Source: CAZRVH01 sp964603635
GTDB lineage: Bacteria; Patescibacteriota; Gracilibacteria; Peribacterales; Peribacteraceae
Direction: 5' to 3'
Assembly: GCA_964603635.1 (NCBI GenBank)
Contig: CAZRVH010000005.1
Coordinates: 1-64,000 of the forward strand
Length of the DNA stretch: 64,000 nucleotides
A model generated the notes under the pieces. It saw only the letters and a list, made by a program, of their open reading frames with translations. It made no database searches and had not been told where the DNA came from. The position numbers were made by a program, and so were the translations under genes. Below, piece by piece: positions 15,505 through 23,501 of the stretch; position 1 is the stretch's first letter; each line of letters starts with the position of its first letter.

Positions 15505-16101
15505 TTATAACTGTCGACGACCCGCAAGTGCTTCGCGCAATGTGACTTGGTCTGCGAACTCAATGTCTGCGCCCATCGGCAGTCCGTGCGCCAACCGGGT
15601 AACGGACGGGACGTAGGATTTGATCTGTTCGCGCAGGTACGTCGCCGTTGCCTCGCCTTCGATATCCGGATCCGTCGCAATGATGACCTCCTTGATGTCC
15701 CCGATTTTCACGCGCTCGATGAGCTCGCGGACTTTCAATTGCTCCGGCCCCATGCCGTCGATGGGGGACAGCACGCCGTGCAACACATGGTAGAGCCCGC
15801 GGTACTTCGTCTTCTCGAAGGCCACCACTTCCAACGGCTCTTCCACGACCAGCACCATCGACCGATCGCGCGTCGCGTCCTCGCACAAATCACAACGCTC
15901 CTTCGTCGTGACCATCTGGCACTCGCGGCAGTAGCGCAGTTCGCTCTTCAGCTCGAGCAACGCCTTGCCGAGCGCCTCGGGGGACGAACGTGAACTCCGC
16001 AACAGATGAAACACAAGCCGCTCGGCGCTCTTCGGACCCACTCCCGGGAGCTTCTGGAATTCCTCGATGGCCTTGGTGATTTGGGGCGGAAGGAGTGACA
16101 C
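15505..16101 (-). CDS. recR: Recombination mediator protein RecR
   Basis: 198 residues, full length. Helix-hairpin-helix KLPGVGPKSAERLVFHLL near the N terminus, zinc finger CRECQ...CDLC, Toprim domain with VVEEPLEV and ATDPDIEGEAT, and the C-terminal hook. RecR works with RecO (and RecF) to load RecA on single-stranded gaps. Start GTG 16101 fits the family N terminus (VSLLPPQITKAIEEF) and lies 7 nt after a TATCCT box, which implies leaderless mRNA. Its last codons are repeated downstream at 15421. Confidence 0.96.
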   Translation of the reverse strand: MSLLPPQITKAIEEFQKLPGVGPKSAERLVFHLLRSSRSSPEALGKALLELKSELRYCRECQMVTTKERCDLCEDATRDRSMVLVVEEPLEVVAFEKTKYRGLYHVLHGVLSPIDGMGPEQLKVRELIERVKIGDIKEVIIATDPDIEGEATATYLREQIKSYVPSVTRLAHGLPMGADIEFADQVTLREALAGRRQL

Positions 16102-16180
16102 GGATGGGAGGATAGAGCGGGAATGGAAGAAAGAGAAGAAAAAGGGGATATGCCGAAAAGATCGCGACGACAGGCATGGG

Positions 16181-16214
16181 AAAACGGGCACCTCCATACA
16201 AAGGGAGGTGCCCG
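16181..16214 (-). terminator. Terminator downstream of fae
   Basis: Perfect 11-bp stem CGGGCACCTCC / GGAGGTGCCCG with a 7-nt loop region, then GTTTT on the minus strand. Confidence 0.8.
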
Positions 16215-16239
16215 CGTTCCGTGGCGCTGGGGGCAGTTA

Positions 16240-16749
16240 CTACGTATTTGGCTCTTCGAATCCAAGGAACGGATGTTGCGCGTTCTTTCCGGCGAGCATC
16301 TCATCCGCCGACGGCTTGTTGCCCATCGCGTTGGCAATGGCCATCTTGGTGGCTTCGTAGTTGTAGTCGTAGATCTTCTTGTTGTCTTCGGCTGCCGGGT
16401 GAATGAACACCCCGCAGACAATGACGTAGTCCTCGGCCTTGTCCTTCGGAATCACGCCCGCTTCCACCGAGTCGGCCACGGCCTTGGCCACCGCGGCTTG
16501 CGCGGGACCGAACATTTGCACGGCCTGACGCATACCCTTGATCGTGACTTTGGTGATCATCACGGTCGCCGGCTTGACTGCCAAGTTCGGCGTCAACACG
16601 GCCAAGAGATTCGTGTGGCCTTCGCTTTGACGGGCCAGCGCATTGGCAAACGCGCTCCCAACAGGTCCGTTCTTGTCACCGATCAACAGATCGATATGGG
16701 CCACTTCGTTACCATCGCCCGTCAGGGCTTCACCGATGAACATCGACAT
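16240..16749 (-). CDS. fae: Formaldehyde-activating enzyme (Fae) homologue
   Basis: 169 residues matching Fae along its length: IGEALTGDGNEVAHIDLLIG with the catalytic-type His in EVAHIDL, LTPNLAVKPATVM, KVTIKGMRQAVQMFGPAQAAVAKAVADSV and VFIHPAAEDNKKIYDYNYEATK. Known Fae condenses formaldehyde with tetrahydromethanopterin (methylotrophs, methanogens). No other gene of that pathway is in the window, so the substrate here is uncertain; a Fae-like protein using another cofactor, or aldehyde detoxification, are alternatives. Start 16749 gives the family N terminus. The gene lies alone between recR and smpB, behind a TTGACA promoter and a leader of about 190 nt with two terminator hairpins, so expression is probably conditional. 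Likely acquired by transfer. Confidence 0.88.
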   Translation of the reverse strand: MSMFIGEALTGDGNEVAHIDLLIGDKNGPVGSAFANALARQSEGHTNLLAVLTPNLAVKPATVMITKVTIKGMRQAVQMFGPAQAAVAKAVADSVEAGVIPKDKAEDYVIVCGVFIHPAAEDNKKIYDYNYEATKMAIANAMGNKPSADEMLAGKNAQHPFLGFEEPNT

Positions 16750-16945
16750 GGGTTGTTGTACTCCCGGGCCGCAGCCCTTTAAAAAGCCATCCGACGCGCA
16801 GTGCGCCGGATAAAAAAACACCTTGCCCCACGGAGGGGCTCGGTACCTGATGCAAACACTCCGCGCACCTATATGCACGGGGTGCTTGCATCGGGAAAAC
16901 TGCCGATCCTGCCAAGGAACATCCAATGGCCGATTGGCAACTGGG
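16750..16945 (-). promoter_or_regulatory. Structured 5' leader of fae with tandem terminators (riboswitch-like candidate)
   Basis: From a promoter ending at 16951, about 190 nt of leader precede the ATG. An 11-bp helix is formed by GATGCAAGCAC (16882-16892) and GTGTTTGCATC (16849-16859, one G-U), enclosing a GC-rich loop. Then follow an intrinsic terminator (GCCCC/GGGGC stem, 16825-16839, with T7 at 16812-16818) and a second hairpin (16789-16811) with T5. Helix, terminator, gene is the layout of a cis-regulatory RNA. I do not recognise a known class. A separate ncRNA with read-through is the alternative. Confidence 0.6.
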
Positions 16946-16950
16946 CCAGT

Positions 16951-16978
16951 ATTATGAATAATAAATATGATTTGTCAA
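16951..16978 (-). promoter_or_regulatory. TTGACA-type promoter of the fae transcript
   Basis: TTGACA (16973-16978), 16-nt A/T-rich spacer, CATAAT (16951-16956). Predicted start near 16944. Confidence 0.75.
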
Positions 16979-16991
16979 TAATCTCTTTTCT

Positions 16992-17429
16992 TCAGATTTC
17001 CCGCCCCTGCTTCAGCCTCTTCTCCACGTCGCGCTCCTTGATGACGCGGCGCTTGTCGATGTTCTTGCGTCCGCGGCCGAGCCCGAGCAACAACTTGATA
17101 TAGCGGCCGGCGCGCACTTCCAACGGCACGATGCTGATACCTTTTTCGTTCGACGCGCCTGACAACCTTTCGATTTCCTTCCCGTTCAAAAGCAACGCCC
17201 GGTCGTGGCCCGGTTCGTATCCGTCCAGACCCGAGGCGAATTTATACTTCATGATTTTTAAATTCTTGATGACGGGCTTTCCGGAGGCGAACGACACATA
17301 CGCCCCGTTCAGATCCACGTGCCCGTCTCGACATGCCTTTGCCTCCTGCCCCGTGAGCATGAGACCTGCTTCGACCGTATCGGTGATCTCGTAATCGAAG
17401 CGGGCCCGGCGGTTCTGGATCGTTTTCAC
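16992..17429 (-). CDS. smpB: SsrA-binding protein SmpB
   Basis: 145 residues, SmpB family. VKTIQNRRARFDYEITDTVEAGLMLTGQEAKACRDGHVDLNGAYV is the conserved core; the C-terminal tail (GRGRKNIDKRRVIKERDVEKRLKQGREI) enters the decoding centre. SmpB binds tmRNA and rescues stalled ribosomes. Start GTG 17429 matches the family N terminus; a TATACT box (17437-17442) lies 7 nt upstream, so the mRNA is probably leaderless. The open frame continues upstream to 17471 but would add residues not seen in the family. No tmRNA gene was found next to it. Confidence 0.95.
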   Translation of the reverse strand: MKTIQNRRARFDYEITDTVEAGLMLTGQEAKACRDGHVDLNGAYVSFASGKPVIKNLKIMKYKFASGLDGYEPGHDRALLLNGKEIERLSGASNEKGISIVPLEVRAGRYIKLLLGLGRGRKNIDKRRVIKERDVEKRLKQGREI

Positions 17430-17480
17430 GGAACCGAGTATAGGGCACGTTTGGCTTGTTTTATAGCCCAAAGAAAGGCA

Positions 17481-17508
17481 TTGACAAATATAATAAATAC
17501 GGTAATCT
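17481..17508 (+). promoter_or_regulatory. Promoter of the 17511-17625 ncRNA candidate
   Basis: TTGACA at 17481-17486, 16-nt spacer, TAATCT at 17503-17508. The spacer itself contains TATAAT (17489-17494). Confidence 0.6.
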
Positions 17509-17510
17509 GA

Positions 17511-17625
17511 CCACAGTCGTTACGTTGAGGACTTTCCCTTTGGGAGCGGTCCGGACCATGTGTCTTCCAAGACGTGATGCCTGATCTACGGGTGTTACGT
17601 CTTCACAGGCATAACGCCCGTTTTT
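17511..17625 (+). ncRNA. Small structured RNA candidate, family unknown
   Basis: About 115 nt between a TTGACA promoter and an intrinsic terminator, with no ORF. Proposed elements: GGAC...GTCC enclosing TCCC/GGGA near 17529-17552; a near-palindrome CATGTGTCTT/AAGACGTGATG near 17557-17579; a terminator stem (17589-17598 with 17611-17620) with T6. The segment ATGCCTG (17577-17583) can pair with CAGGCAT (17606-17612), which encloses one terminator arm, so a pseudoknot or switch is possible. No plus-strand gene follows, so it is probably trans-acting or a housekeeping RNA. 6S-like RNA cannot be excluded. Confidence 0.55.
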
Positions 17626-17677
17626 TATGGTTCGACGGGCTCACCCATAACACCTAAAAAGTGCGTCACTCTATCAT

Positions 17678-17706
17678 GTGTCATCCCGAGCTTGTCGAGG
17701 GATCAG
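17678..17706. repeat. Dispersed repeat GTGTCATCCCGAGC type
   Basis: GTGTCATCCCGAGCTTGTCG followed by AGGGATCAG. It reaches into the pilD stop codon (17703-17705). Relatives: 23502, 37167, 42452, 46510, 62742. Confidence 0.7.
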
Positions 17707-18458
17707 ATATTCACGATCAACGGCAACTCCGGCGCGAAGAACATCACGAGGATGGCGCTGATGATGAGGAACGGACCGAAGGCGATGCGCGATCCCATCG
17801 TCTCTTTTTTGCGGATCAGGAGGAATACGCCCCAGAGCGCGCCTAGCATGTAGGCGAAGAGGATGCACCAGATCATTTCGCTCAGGTACCCGAGGATGAA
17901 TCCGATGGCGCCCGCGAGGAACACGTCGCCGCTGCCTACCCAGCGGCCCCGGCTCACGATCCACTGGATTCCGAAGAATGCCAATCCCGCGACGGGCGCG
18001 AAGATGGGGAACTGACCGTGCGTAAGGTGGAAGAGAAGTCCGAAAATGGCCGCGATGCCCGTGAGGAGATCCGGAATGAGCTGCGTGCGGATATCCGTCG
18101 CCGCGATGAGCAACAGCGCCCACAGGGCGATGGAAAGGCATAGCGCGGGAATCCAGAGGAAGCTCGCGACGTACAGGGCCGCCATGAAGAGGAACGCGGA
18201 GAGCAATTCCACGATGGGGTACTGCAACGAAATCTTCTGCCCGCACCCGCGGCACTTTCCCCACTGGAGGAGGAAGCTGACGACGGGGATGAGTTCCAGC
18301 GGCACCAGCACCTTCTTGCAATGCGGGCAGTGCGAGCGTCCGCTGACGGAGTTGCCGTGCGGCAAGCGGAATACGAGCACGTTTCCAAAACTGCCGAGCA
18401 CGAGCCCGAGCACTGCGAAGACGACGAGGGAGACGAAAGGATCCATTGTGAAGAACAT
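17703..18458 (-). CDS. pilD: Prepilin leader peptidase / N-methyltransferase
   Basis: 251 residues, PilD/GspO family. N-terminal domain with two zinc-type Cys pairs (CPHC near 43, CRGC near 69), then about seven membrane segments carrying the catalytic aspartates in ATDIRTQLIPD and GSGDVFLAGAIG. It cleaves and methylates the prepilins at 5433, 6017, 7062 and 8697, in the cytoplasmic membrane. ATG 18458 (MFFTMDPF) or the internal Met at residue 5 could start. Encoded apart from the pilus operon. Confidence 0.95.
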   Translation of the reverse strand: MFFTMDPFVSLVVFAVLGLVLGSFGNVLVFRLPHGNSVSGRSHCPHCKKVLVPLELIPVVSFLLQWGKCRGCGQKISLQYPIVELLSAFLFMAALYVASFLWIPALCLSIALWALLLIAATDIRTQLIPDLLTGIAAIFGLLFHLTHGQFPIFAPVAGLAFFGIQWIVSRGRWVGSGDVFLAGAIGFILGYLSEMIWCILFAYMLGALWGVFLLIRKKETMGSRIAFGPFLIISAILVMFFAPELPLIVNI

Positions 18459-18475
18459 GCGGTCAGCTTATCCGA

Positions 18476-18504
18476 CTTCGCCCTTCGGGGCTACGCCGGA
18501 CTCA
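18476..18504. repeat. GGGGCTACGCC hairpin repeat
   Basis: CTTCGCCCTTCGGGGCTACG and CCGGACTCA: similar text is found inside rnpB at 403-432. Lies between pilD and a small gene. Confidence 0.5.
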
Positions 18505-18681
18505 TGCCTTCTTGCTCTTCCAATACGAAACGATCGAAGCACGTACGCGCTTCAAACACAGCGGCGAGAGGACCACGGCAAGAAAGAGGATCGGGGAAAT
18601 TTTCAGGATCTGAAACAATGCCAAGGCGACGATCGCGCCGACGACGGCCCCAAACAGCGGTGAGGAGGTGATTGCGCGCAT
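18502..18681 (-). CDS. Small membrane protein (59 aa)
   Basis: Starts MRAITSSPLFGAVVGAIVAL; a hydrophobic stretch (about residues 8-45, two short helices or one re-entrant pair) is followed by a basic tail ending YWKSKKA. The gene is supported by an extended TGCTATACT promoter (18689-18697) placed 7 nt before the ATG at 18681, exactly as for other leaderless genes here. Function unknown. Confidence 0.65.
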   Translation of the reverse strand: MRAITSSPLFGAVVGAIVALALFQILKISPILFLAVVLSPLCLKRVRASIVSYWKSKKA

Positions 18682-18774
18682 TCGTATTAGTATAGCAGAA
18701 AAGAGAGATTCTAGGAAGTGAGCTTCGAAAGCTTCAGAAGGCAGGAATCTAAACCCCTTTCCAAGCTTCCCAAG

Positions 18775-19158
18775 CTATCCCCTCAACAAACTGCTCTTAT
18801 ATTTCTCCGGCTCGAACGCCGGCAATCTTTCGACCGGGCAGGGGAGATCCTCCTCCGTGATACCGGGCGGAAACCGTTGATCGTACCCAAGCAAAATGAG
18901 ATCCGGCGCGACTACGCGGACGGGCTTCAGATAATCGCCGTCATCCGACCCGAGCATCACGTTGGCATCCGGAAATGCTTTCTCGATCGCGGCCTTTCTC
19001 TCCTCCTGCGAATGCACGGGCAATCGTTTCTTGATCCGCTCCACCGTGGCATCTCGCGCCACGACGACATGCAGGTCGCCGCGCTTCTTCCCTTCGTTCA
19101 ACACGAAGAGATGGCCGGGATGGAGGAGGTCAAACGTGCCGAAGAGCAACACCTTCAT
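18775..19158 (-). CDS. Cytidylyltransferase-like nucleotidyltransferase
   Basis: 127 residues. GTFDLLHPGHLFVLNEGKKRG has the HxGH nucleotide-binding motif; later DAT, ERI and LLGYDQ segments also fit the family (TagD, RibL/FAD synthetase type, RfaE C-terminal type). It transfers a nucleotidyl group to a small phosphorylated substrate, which cannot be named from sequence. Start 19158 is 8 nt after a TAGACT box. It stands alone between pilD-linked genes and the PP2C-like gene. Confidence 0.85.
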   Translation of the reverse strand: MKVLLFGTFDLLHPGHLFVLNEGKKRGDLHVVVARDATVERIKKRLPVHSQEERKAAIEKAFPDANVMLGSDDGDYLKPVRVVAPDLILLGYDQRFPPGITEEDLPCPVERLPAFEPEKYKSSLLRG

Positions 19159-19206
19159 AGGGGAGCAGTCTAACCTACAAGCTACAACCTACAAGCCACC
19201 CCCTCA

Positions 19207-21258
19207 TCACTGCGCCGCAGCGCTCGCGTTGTTTCCCGTTTGCTGCAGGTCGATGACCCACACGCGCTTCTCGTCCATCACGTAGAGATGCGCCTCGTCC
19301 GGATCGACGTACAGATCCTTGAGCTCACCCAACTGCTCGCCTTCGAGCACGAACTGACGCAGGTACGATGCCTCGCCCGCCACGCCTCCGTCGCTGATCA
19401 CCACCACGCGCTTCTTTTCCGAATCGAGCGCGTACATGTTTCCCTCGGGCAGCTTGAAGATCTTCGTCGCGCCTCCCAGGAGACCGTCCGGCGCCTTGCG
19501 GATGACATATGGCTGGGCCTCGCCGCGGAACAACTTCACCATCGTCCCGTTGTCTTTCAGAACATATACGTTGCCGTCGATCGCCATGTCGAGCGCGCCC
19601 TTCAGGTCGCCGTTCACGTTGTAGCCCACGGGCGCGCCGTAGCGATCCGTCAGGCGTTCGTATTTGTAGATCTGGTTGTCCTCCGGCGAGAGCATGTAGA
19701 GGTAGCGCAAGTACGCGCTCACGGCCACGCCGCCCTCCCATCCCTGCGGATCATCGGTCTTCATGGTCGTCGCTTGGTTGCCGTTCCACTCGATGACGCT
19801 GTTTCCCGTCATAAGGAACGCCTGGCTCTGGAAGCGCGAGAAGTTGGAACCGTCCAGGATGAGCACGTCGTCGGAGAGACGAACCGGATCTTCCACGGTG
19901 TTCAAGAGCACGCGGTACAGGCTCTGGCGGTCATGGACGATGAATTCGCCGTCCCCGAGACCCACCATGCCCGACCCCAGCACGTCGGAGGACTTGGCCG
20001 AGACATTGGCCACCATGCGCGGGGAGAGGCGCAGGATGTTGTTGATCTCCTCGCGCTTGGAGCGGATCGTTTCCAACAGGTTCAACGCGTCGACGCGGAA
20101 GAGCCCCGCCTCGTTGTCCATCACCTGCTTCGCGCGCTCCTCGGCCTGCGTCAGGATGGCATTGGCGCTGTCCATGTCACCCATGAGGCGGCGGTTGTCG
20201 GCGGTCTGAAGCTGCGTGTTGATCTGTTCGATGAGTGCCTGCAGTTCCCCGCGCGTCTTGCTGCGTTCGCTGAACGTGAAGAGTTGCACCACCATCCAGA
20301 TAATCACCAGCGCCCCGATGGCGCCTGCCAAGAGAAGAAGATGCGCACGCTGGCGGCGGCGGGGATCTTTCAAATCCTTGATAACCCCCTGCACGAACGC
20401 GACGGACCGGGTGACGAACGTGGCATTACGCAATCCGGGCAACGCGGCGGCACCTGCCGTTCCCTTCTTCAGTGCCTTGCGACCCATGGATCCGACTTTG
20501 GACATCGTGTCGAGCGACGGCAAGAAGGAGGACAGCGATCCGATGGATGCCATAATGCCGCTTCCCCGGCGCGTATCCCGGCGGCGACCCGCCGGAGCTT
20601 GGTACTCTTCGACTTCGTCGTCCGCTTCCTTGCGCATGGAAGTGCGTGAGGGTCCGTTGGGCAGCATCAAGGCCAACGCCGCGCGCTGGTCGTCCGTCTC
20701 GAGCGTGCGGATGAGCGTATCGATGGACGTACTGCCCTTGCTTGCATGTGATGCCAGCTGCGCGGGCGTGAGCGAGCGAAGCAAGCGCTGCGTGGAAAGA
20801 ACCACGGCATCGCCGGGCTGCAGCGCCCCGCTGGCGATATGCACGAAGGCGGGCGTGGGCTTTCCGGAGTATTCGGTGATCTGGCTGGCCATGCCTTTGC
20901 GCACCAGATAGGCCTCGGCGCGTCCCGCGTGGGAGACATGCAGCGTTCCGTCCCTGTCCAAAATGCCGATGAGCATGTGGACGTCGTCGATGGCACGCGC
21001 CACGAGCATTCCTTTCAGCAGGCCGTTCATTTCCTTCAAGGCGTCGTCCAGGCGCTCGGACGGATCTCCCTCCGTTTCCAAAAGGGCGTGGCGGATGATC
21101 GCCTCGGATTCCCGTTCGATGGTGGCGGCCTCGCGTTCGTCCGAATGTACTTCGAGCACGAAGCAGACTGTCTCACCGTTTGCGGATGTCAGTTCGAGGG
21201 ATGTGAGAAAGAGGTCTGAACCCGCTTTCGTCGAGCCTGTGCGGACCGTTACGTCCAT
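19207..21258 (-). CDS. PP2C-like domain fused through a membrane helix to a beta-propeller-like domain
   Basis: 683 residues. Residues about 1-215 resemble PP2C/SpoIIE phosphatases (MLIGILDRDGTLHVSHAGRAEAYLVRKG, GDAVVLSTQRLL), but the metal-binding Asp-Gly motifs are not obvious, so catalytic activity is doubtful. A linker is followed by one membrane helix near 320 (HLLLLAGAIGALVIIWMVVQLF), a coiled region, and a C-terminal propeller-like part (about 410-680) with repeated DGEFIVHDRQSLYRV, GNVYVLKDNG and GNMYALDSEKKRVVVISDGG units. A cytoplasmic domain linked to an outside sensor is plausible; the role is inference. It reads divergently from the RNase J gene. Confidence 0.75.
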   Translation of the reverse strand: MDVTVRTGSTKAGSDLFLTSLELTSANGETVCFVLEVHSDEREAATIERESEAIIRHALLETEGDPSERLDDALKEMNGLLKGMLVARAIDDVHMLIGILDRDGTLHVSHAGRAEAYLVRKGMASQITEYSGKPTPAFVHIASGALQPGDAVVLSTQRLLRSLTPAQLASHASKGSTSIDTLIRTLETDDQRAALALMLPNGPSRTSMRKEADDEVEEYQAPAGRRRDTRRGSGIMASIGSLSSFLPSLDTMSKVGSMGRKALKKGTAGAAALPGLRNATFVTRSVAFVQGVIKDLKDPRRRQRAHLLLLAGAIGALVIIWMVVQLFTFSERSKTRGELQALIEQINTQLQTADNRRLMGDMDSANAILTQAEERAKQVMDNEAGLFRVDALNLLETIRSKREEINNILRLSPRMVANVSAKSSDVLGSGMVGLGDGEFIVHDRQSLYRVLLNTVEDPVRLSDDVLILDGSNFSRFQSQAFLMTGNSVIEWNGNQATTMKTDDPQGWEGGVAVSAYLRYLYMLSPEDNQIYKYERLTDRYGAPVGYNVNGDLKGALDMAIDGNVYVLKDNGTMVKLFRGEAQPYVIRKAPDGLLGGATKIFKLPEGNMYALDSEKKRVVVISDGGVAGEASYLRQFVLEGEQLGELKDLYVDPDEAHLYVMDEKRVWVIDLQQTGNNASAAAQ

Positions 21259-21337
21259 ACAGGGGGACAGGGTACGTGGGGGAAGGGCTTAGGGCAAGCG
21301 GATCGGCCGTGTTGAAGATGTGTCGTATGAGAAAAAA

Positions 21338-21409
21338 GGTTCACGAGGTGTACAAGGTTTACGAAGGGGTGGGCTGAAAACCTCGTCAACGTCGTAAACC
21401 CTGTGAATC
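21338..21409. repeat. Imperfect inverted repeat in divergent promoter region
   Basis: GGTTCAC...GGTTTACGA (21338 on) pairs with TCGTAAACC...GTGAATC (to 21409). It sits between the PP2C-like gene and RNase J. The remaining 21259-21549 holds only the RNase J promoter. Confidence 0.55.
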
Positions 21410-21484
21410 TTCCTGAAAAAACAAAAATCTGGACTAATAAAACATGATCTGTAAGCCAAAAAGAAAGATGCTCGACATTCTACC

Positions 21485-21513
21485 TTGCTTTCCCGGAGGG
21501 GGAGGGGTACGAT
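21485..21513 (+). promoter_or_regulatory. Promoter of RNase J
   Basis: TTGCTT (21485-21490), 17-nt spacer, TACGAT (21508-21513); leader of about 30 nt without a clear Shine-Dalgarno site. Confidence 0.45.
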
Positions 21514-21549
21514 GGAGTGAGTTCATTATTTTTTCCAAATACACCACAC

Positions 21550-23484
21550 ATGAAAACGGTGAAAGATTGGGTCCAACGCTATGTTGGAAGTACCCCCGGA
21601 GCGCCGACGGACAAACCGACGCAGAACAATACCAACGGCACGCCGCAACAGCAGCGTCCGTCCGATCCATCGCGCCCGCCGCAAAAGAGCGGGGGACGCA
21701 ACAGGCATAGGAACCGCGGACGCGGTCCGCGGCCTGAAGGTGGCCAGCCGCCGCAACAGCAGCGCGCACCGGTCGCCCAGCCGCAACCGATCCTGCAGGC
21801 GGGCCAAGGTTCCCGCAAGGGGGGACTGAAGGTCTATCCGCTCGGTGGATTCGAACAGGTGGGACGCAACTGCTTCGTCATCGAAGTGGACAGCGACATT
21901 TATATCATCGACCTCGGGCTCCAGTTCCCGGAAGAGGACATGCTCGGCATCGACTATCTGATCCCGGACATCACGTGCCTCAAGGGACGCGAGAAGAACA
22001 TCAAGGCGGTGCTCTTCACCCACGGCCACCTGGACCACATCGGCGCGGTGCAGCACCTGCTGCCCCAGTTGAACTTCCCTTCCTGCTACGGAACCAAACT
22101 CACCATGGCCTTCGTAAAGAAGCGCCTGGACGAGGAAGAACTGACCAGCAAGGCGAAGCTCAACGTCGCCGCGTACGGACAAATGATCCGCATCGGAAAC
22201 GTCTCCGTGGAATTCCTCCGCGTGACGCACTCCATCCCGGACAGCGCCGCCATCGCGGTGCACACGCCGTACGGAACCATCGTGCACACGGGTGACTTCA
22301 AGTTCGATTTGAAACCGATGAACGAGCCCCCCGCGGACTTCCAGCGCCTCTCGGAGCTGGGACAGAAAGGCGTGCTCGCCATCATCGCCGACTCCACCAA
22401 TGCCACGAAACCGGGCAATTCCAAGAGCGAAAGCGAAATCGCGGGAACGATCAAGGATCTTATCATGGACGCCGAAGGGCGCGTGATCATCTCGACCTTC
22501 TCGTCCCTGCTCAACCGCATCCAGATGATCGTCGACGTCGCCAAGGACACGAACCGCAAGGTCTTCCTGTCCGGACGCAGCATGGAGACGAACGTCGAGA
22601 TCGCGCAGAACCTCGGCTACATCAAGGCCCCGCGCGGACTCATCCGCAAGTCGGGACCCGGCATGGAGAAAATCCCGGACCACGAAGTGATCATCATCAC
22701 GACGGGCAGCCAGGGAGAGGAAATGGCAGGCCTGGCCCGCATGGGCCTGGGCACGCACCGCCACGTCAACGTGAAGAAGGGCGATACCGTCATCCTCAGT
22801 TCGAATCCGATCGTCGGAAACGAGCGCGCGGTGGCGAAGGTGGTCAACAACCTCACGCTCAAGGGCGCCACGGTGAAGACGAACAACGAATTCGCACTGC
22901 ACACCACGGGACACGGATACCAGAACGACATCCTGCTCATGCACAGACTCGTGCGGGCACGGCACATCATTCCGGAACACGGCGAACCGCACATGCGCAG
23001 CGCCCACGCGAACCTCGCGTACGGCATCGGCTACCCGGAGAACCAGGTCCACCTTCTCACGAACGGCGAGATCCTGGAATTCGATCCGAACGGAGCCGCG
23101 CGCAGGAGCAAGCAGAAAGCGCCGTTCCGCGACGTGATCATCGACGGCAAGGGAGCCGCGGGCGAAGGCCAGCGCGTCCTTACCGACCGCAAGATCATGA
23201 GCGTCGGAGGCGTGATCATCGTGCTCTTCAAGGTCTACGCGGACAGCCAGCGCCTGGTCGGCAATCCCGACATCATCACGCGCGGGTTGATCTACGGCAC
23301 CGAGCAGAACGACATCACGGGCGAAGTCGTGGCCGCCGCCAAGAAAGCGTACGAAGAGGAACTCGCCCGCGGCGAGAAGGACCGCAAGGCCTTCAAGCGC
23401 GCGGTGAACGGGGCCCTCTACCGCTACTTCGACCGCAAGCTCGACCGCGAACCGATGGTCATACCTCTATTCGTAGAGGTATAA
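21550..23484 (+). CDS. rnj: Ribonuclease J
   Basis: 644 residues. After about 85 residues of disordered Pro/Gln/Asn/Arg-rich sequence comes the metallo-beta-lactamase/beta-CASP core: GGFEQVGRNCFVIE, HGHLDHIGA near 157, HTGDFKFD, SGRSMETNVEIA and HTTGHGYQND/EHGEPHMR, then the C-terminal dimerisation domain. It is a 5'-to-3' exo- and endonuclease in mRNA turnover and rRNA maturation. ATG 21550 is the likely start; the N-terminal extension, basic and low-complexity, probably binds RNA. Gene is single, convergent to the 23618 gene. Confidence 0.96.
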   Translation: MKTVKDWVQRYVGSTPGAPTDKPTQNNTNGTPQQQRPSDPSRPPQKSGGRNRHRNRGRGPRPEGGQPPQQQRAPVAQPQPILQAGQGSRKGGLKVYPLGGFEQVGRNCFVIEVDSDIYIIDLGLQFPEEDMLGIDYLIPDITCLKGREKNIKAVLFTHGHLDHIGAVQHLLPQLNFPSCYGTKLTMAFVKKRLDEEELTSKAKLNVAAYGQMIRIGNVSVEFLRVTHSIPDSAAIAVHTPYGTIVHTGDFKFDLKPMNEPPADFQRLSELGQKGVLAIIADSTNATKPGNSKSESEIAGTIKDLIMDAEGRVIISTFSSLLNRIQMIVDVAKDTNRKVFLSGRSMETNVEIAQNLGYIKAPRGLIRKSGPGMEKIPDHEVIIITTGSQGEEMAGLARMGLGTHRHVNVKKGDTVILSSNPIVGNERAVAKVVNNLTLKGATVKTNNEFALHTTGHGYQNDILLMHRLVRARHIIPEHGEPHMRSAHANLAYGIGYPENQVHLLTNGEILEFDPNGAARRSKQKAPFRDVIIDGKGAAGEGQRVLTDRKIMSVGGVIIVLFKVYADSQRLVGNPDIITRGLIYGTEQNDITGEVVAAAKKAYEEELARGEKDRKAFKRAVNGALYRYFDRKLDREPMVIPLFVEV

Positions 23485-23501
23485 CTCTCCTTATTGCATC
23501 A

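Noticed and set aside
16992..17700. tmRNA gene next to smpB
   Set aside because: The RNA candidate at 17511-17625 is far too short, has no tRNA-Ala-like ends and no tag reading frame.
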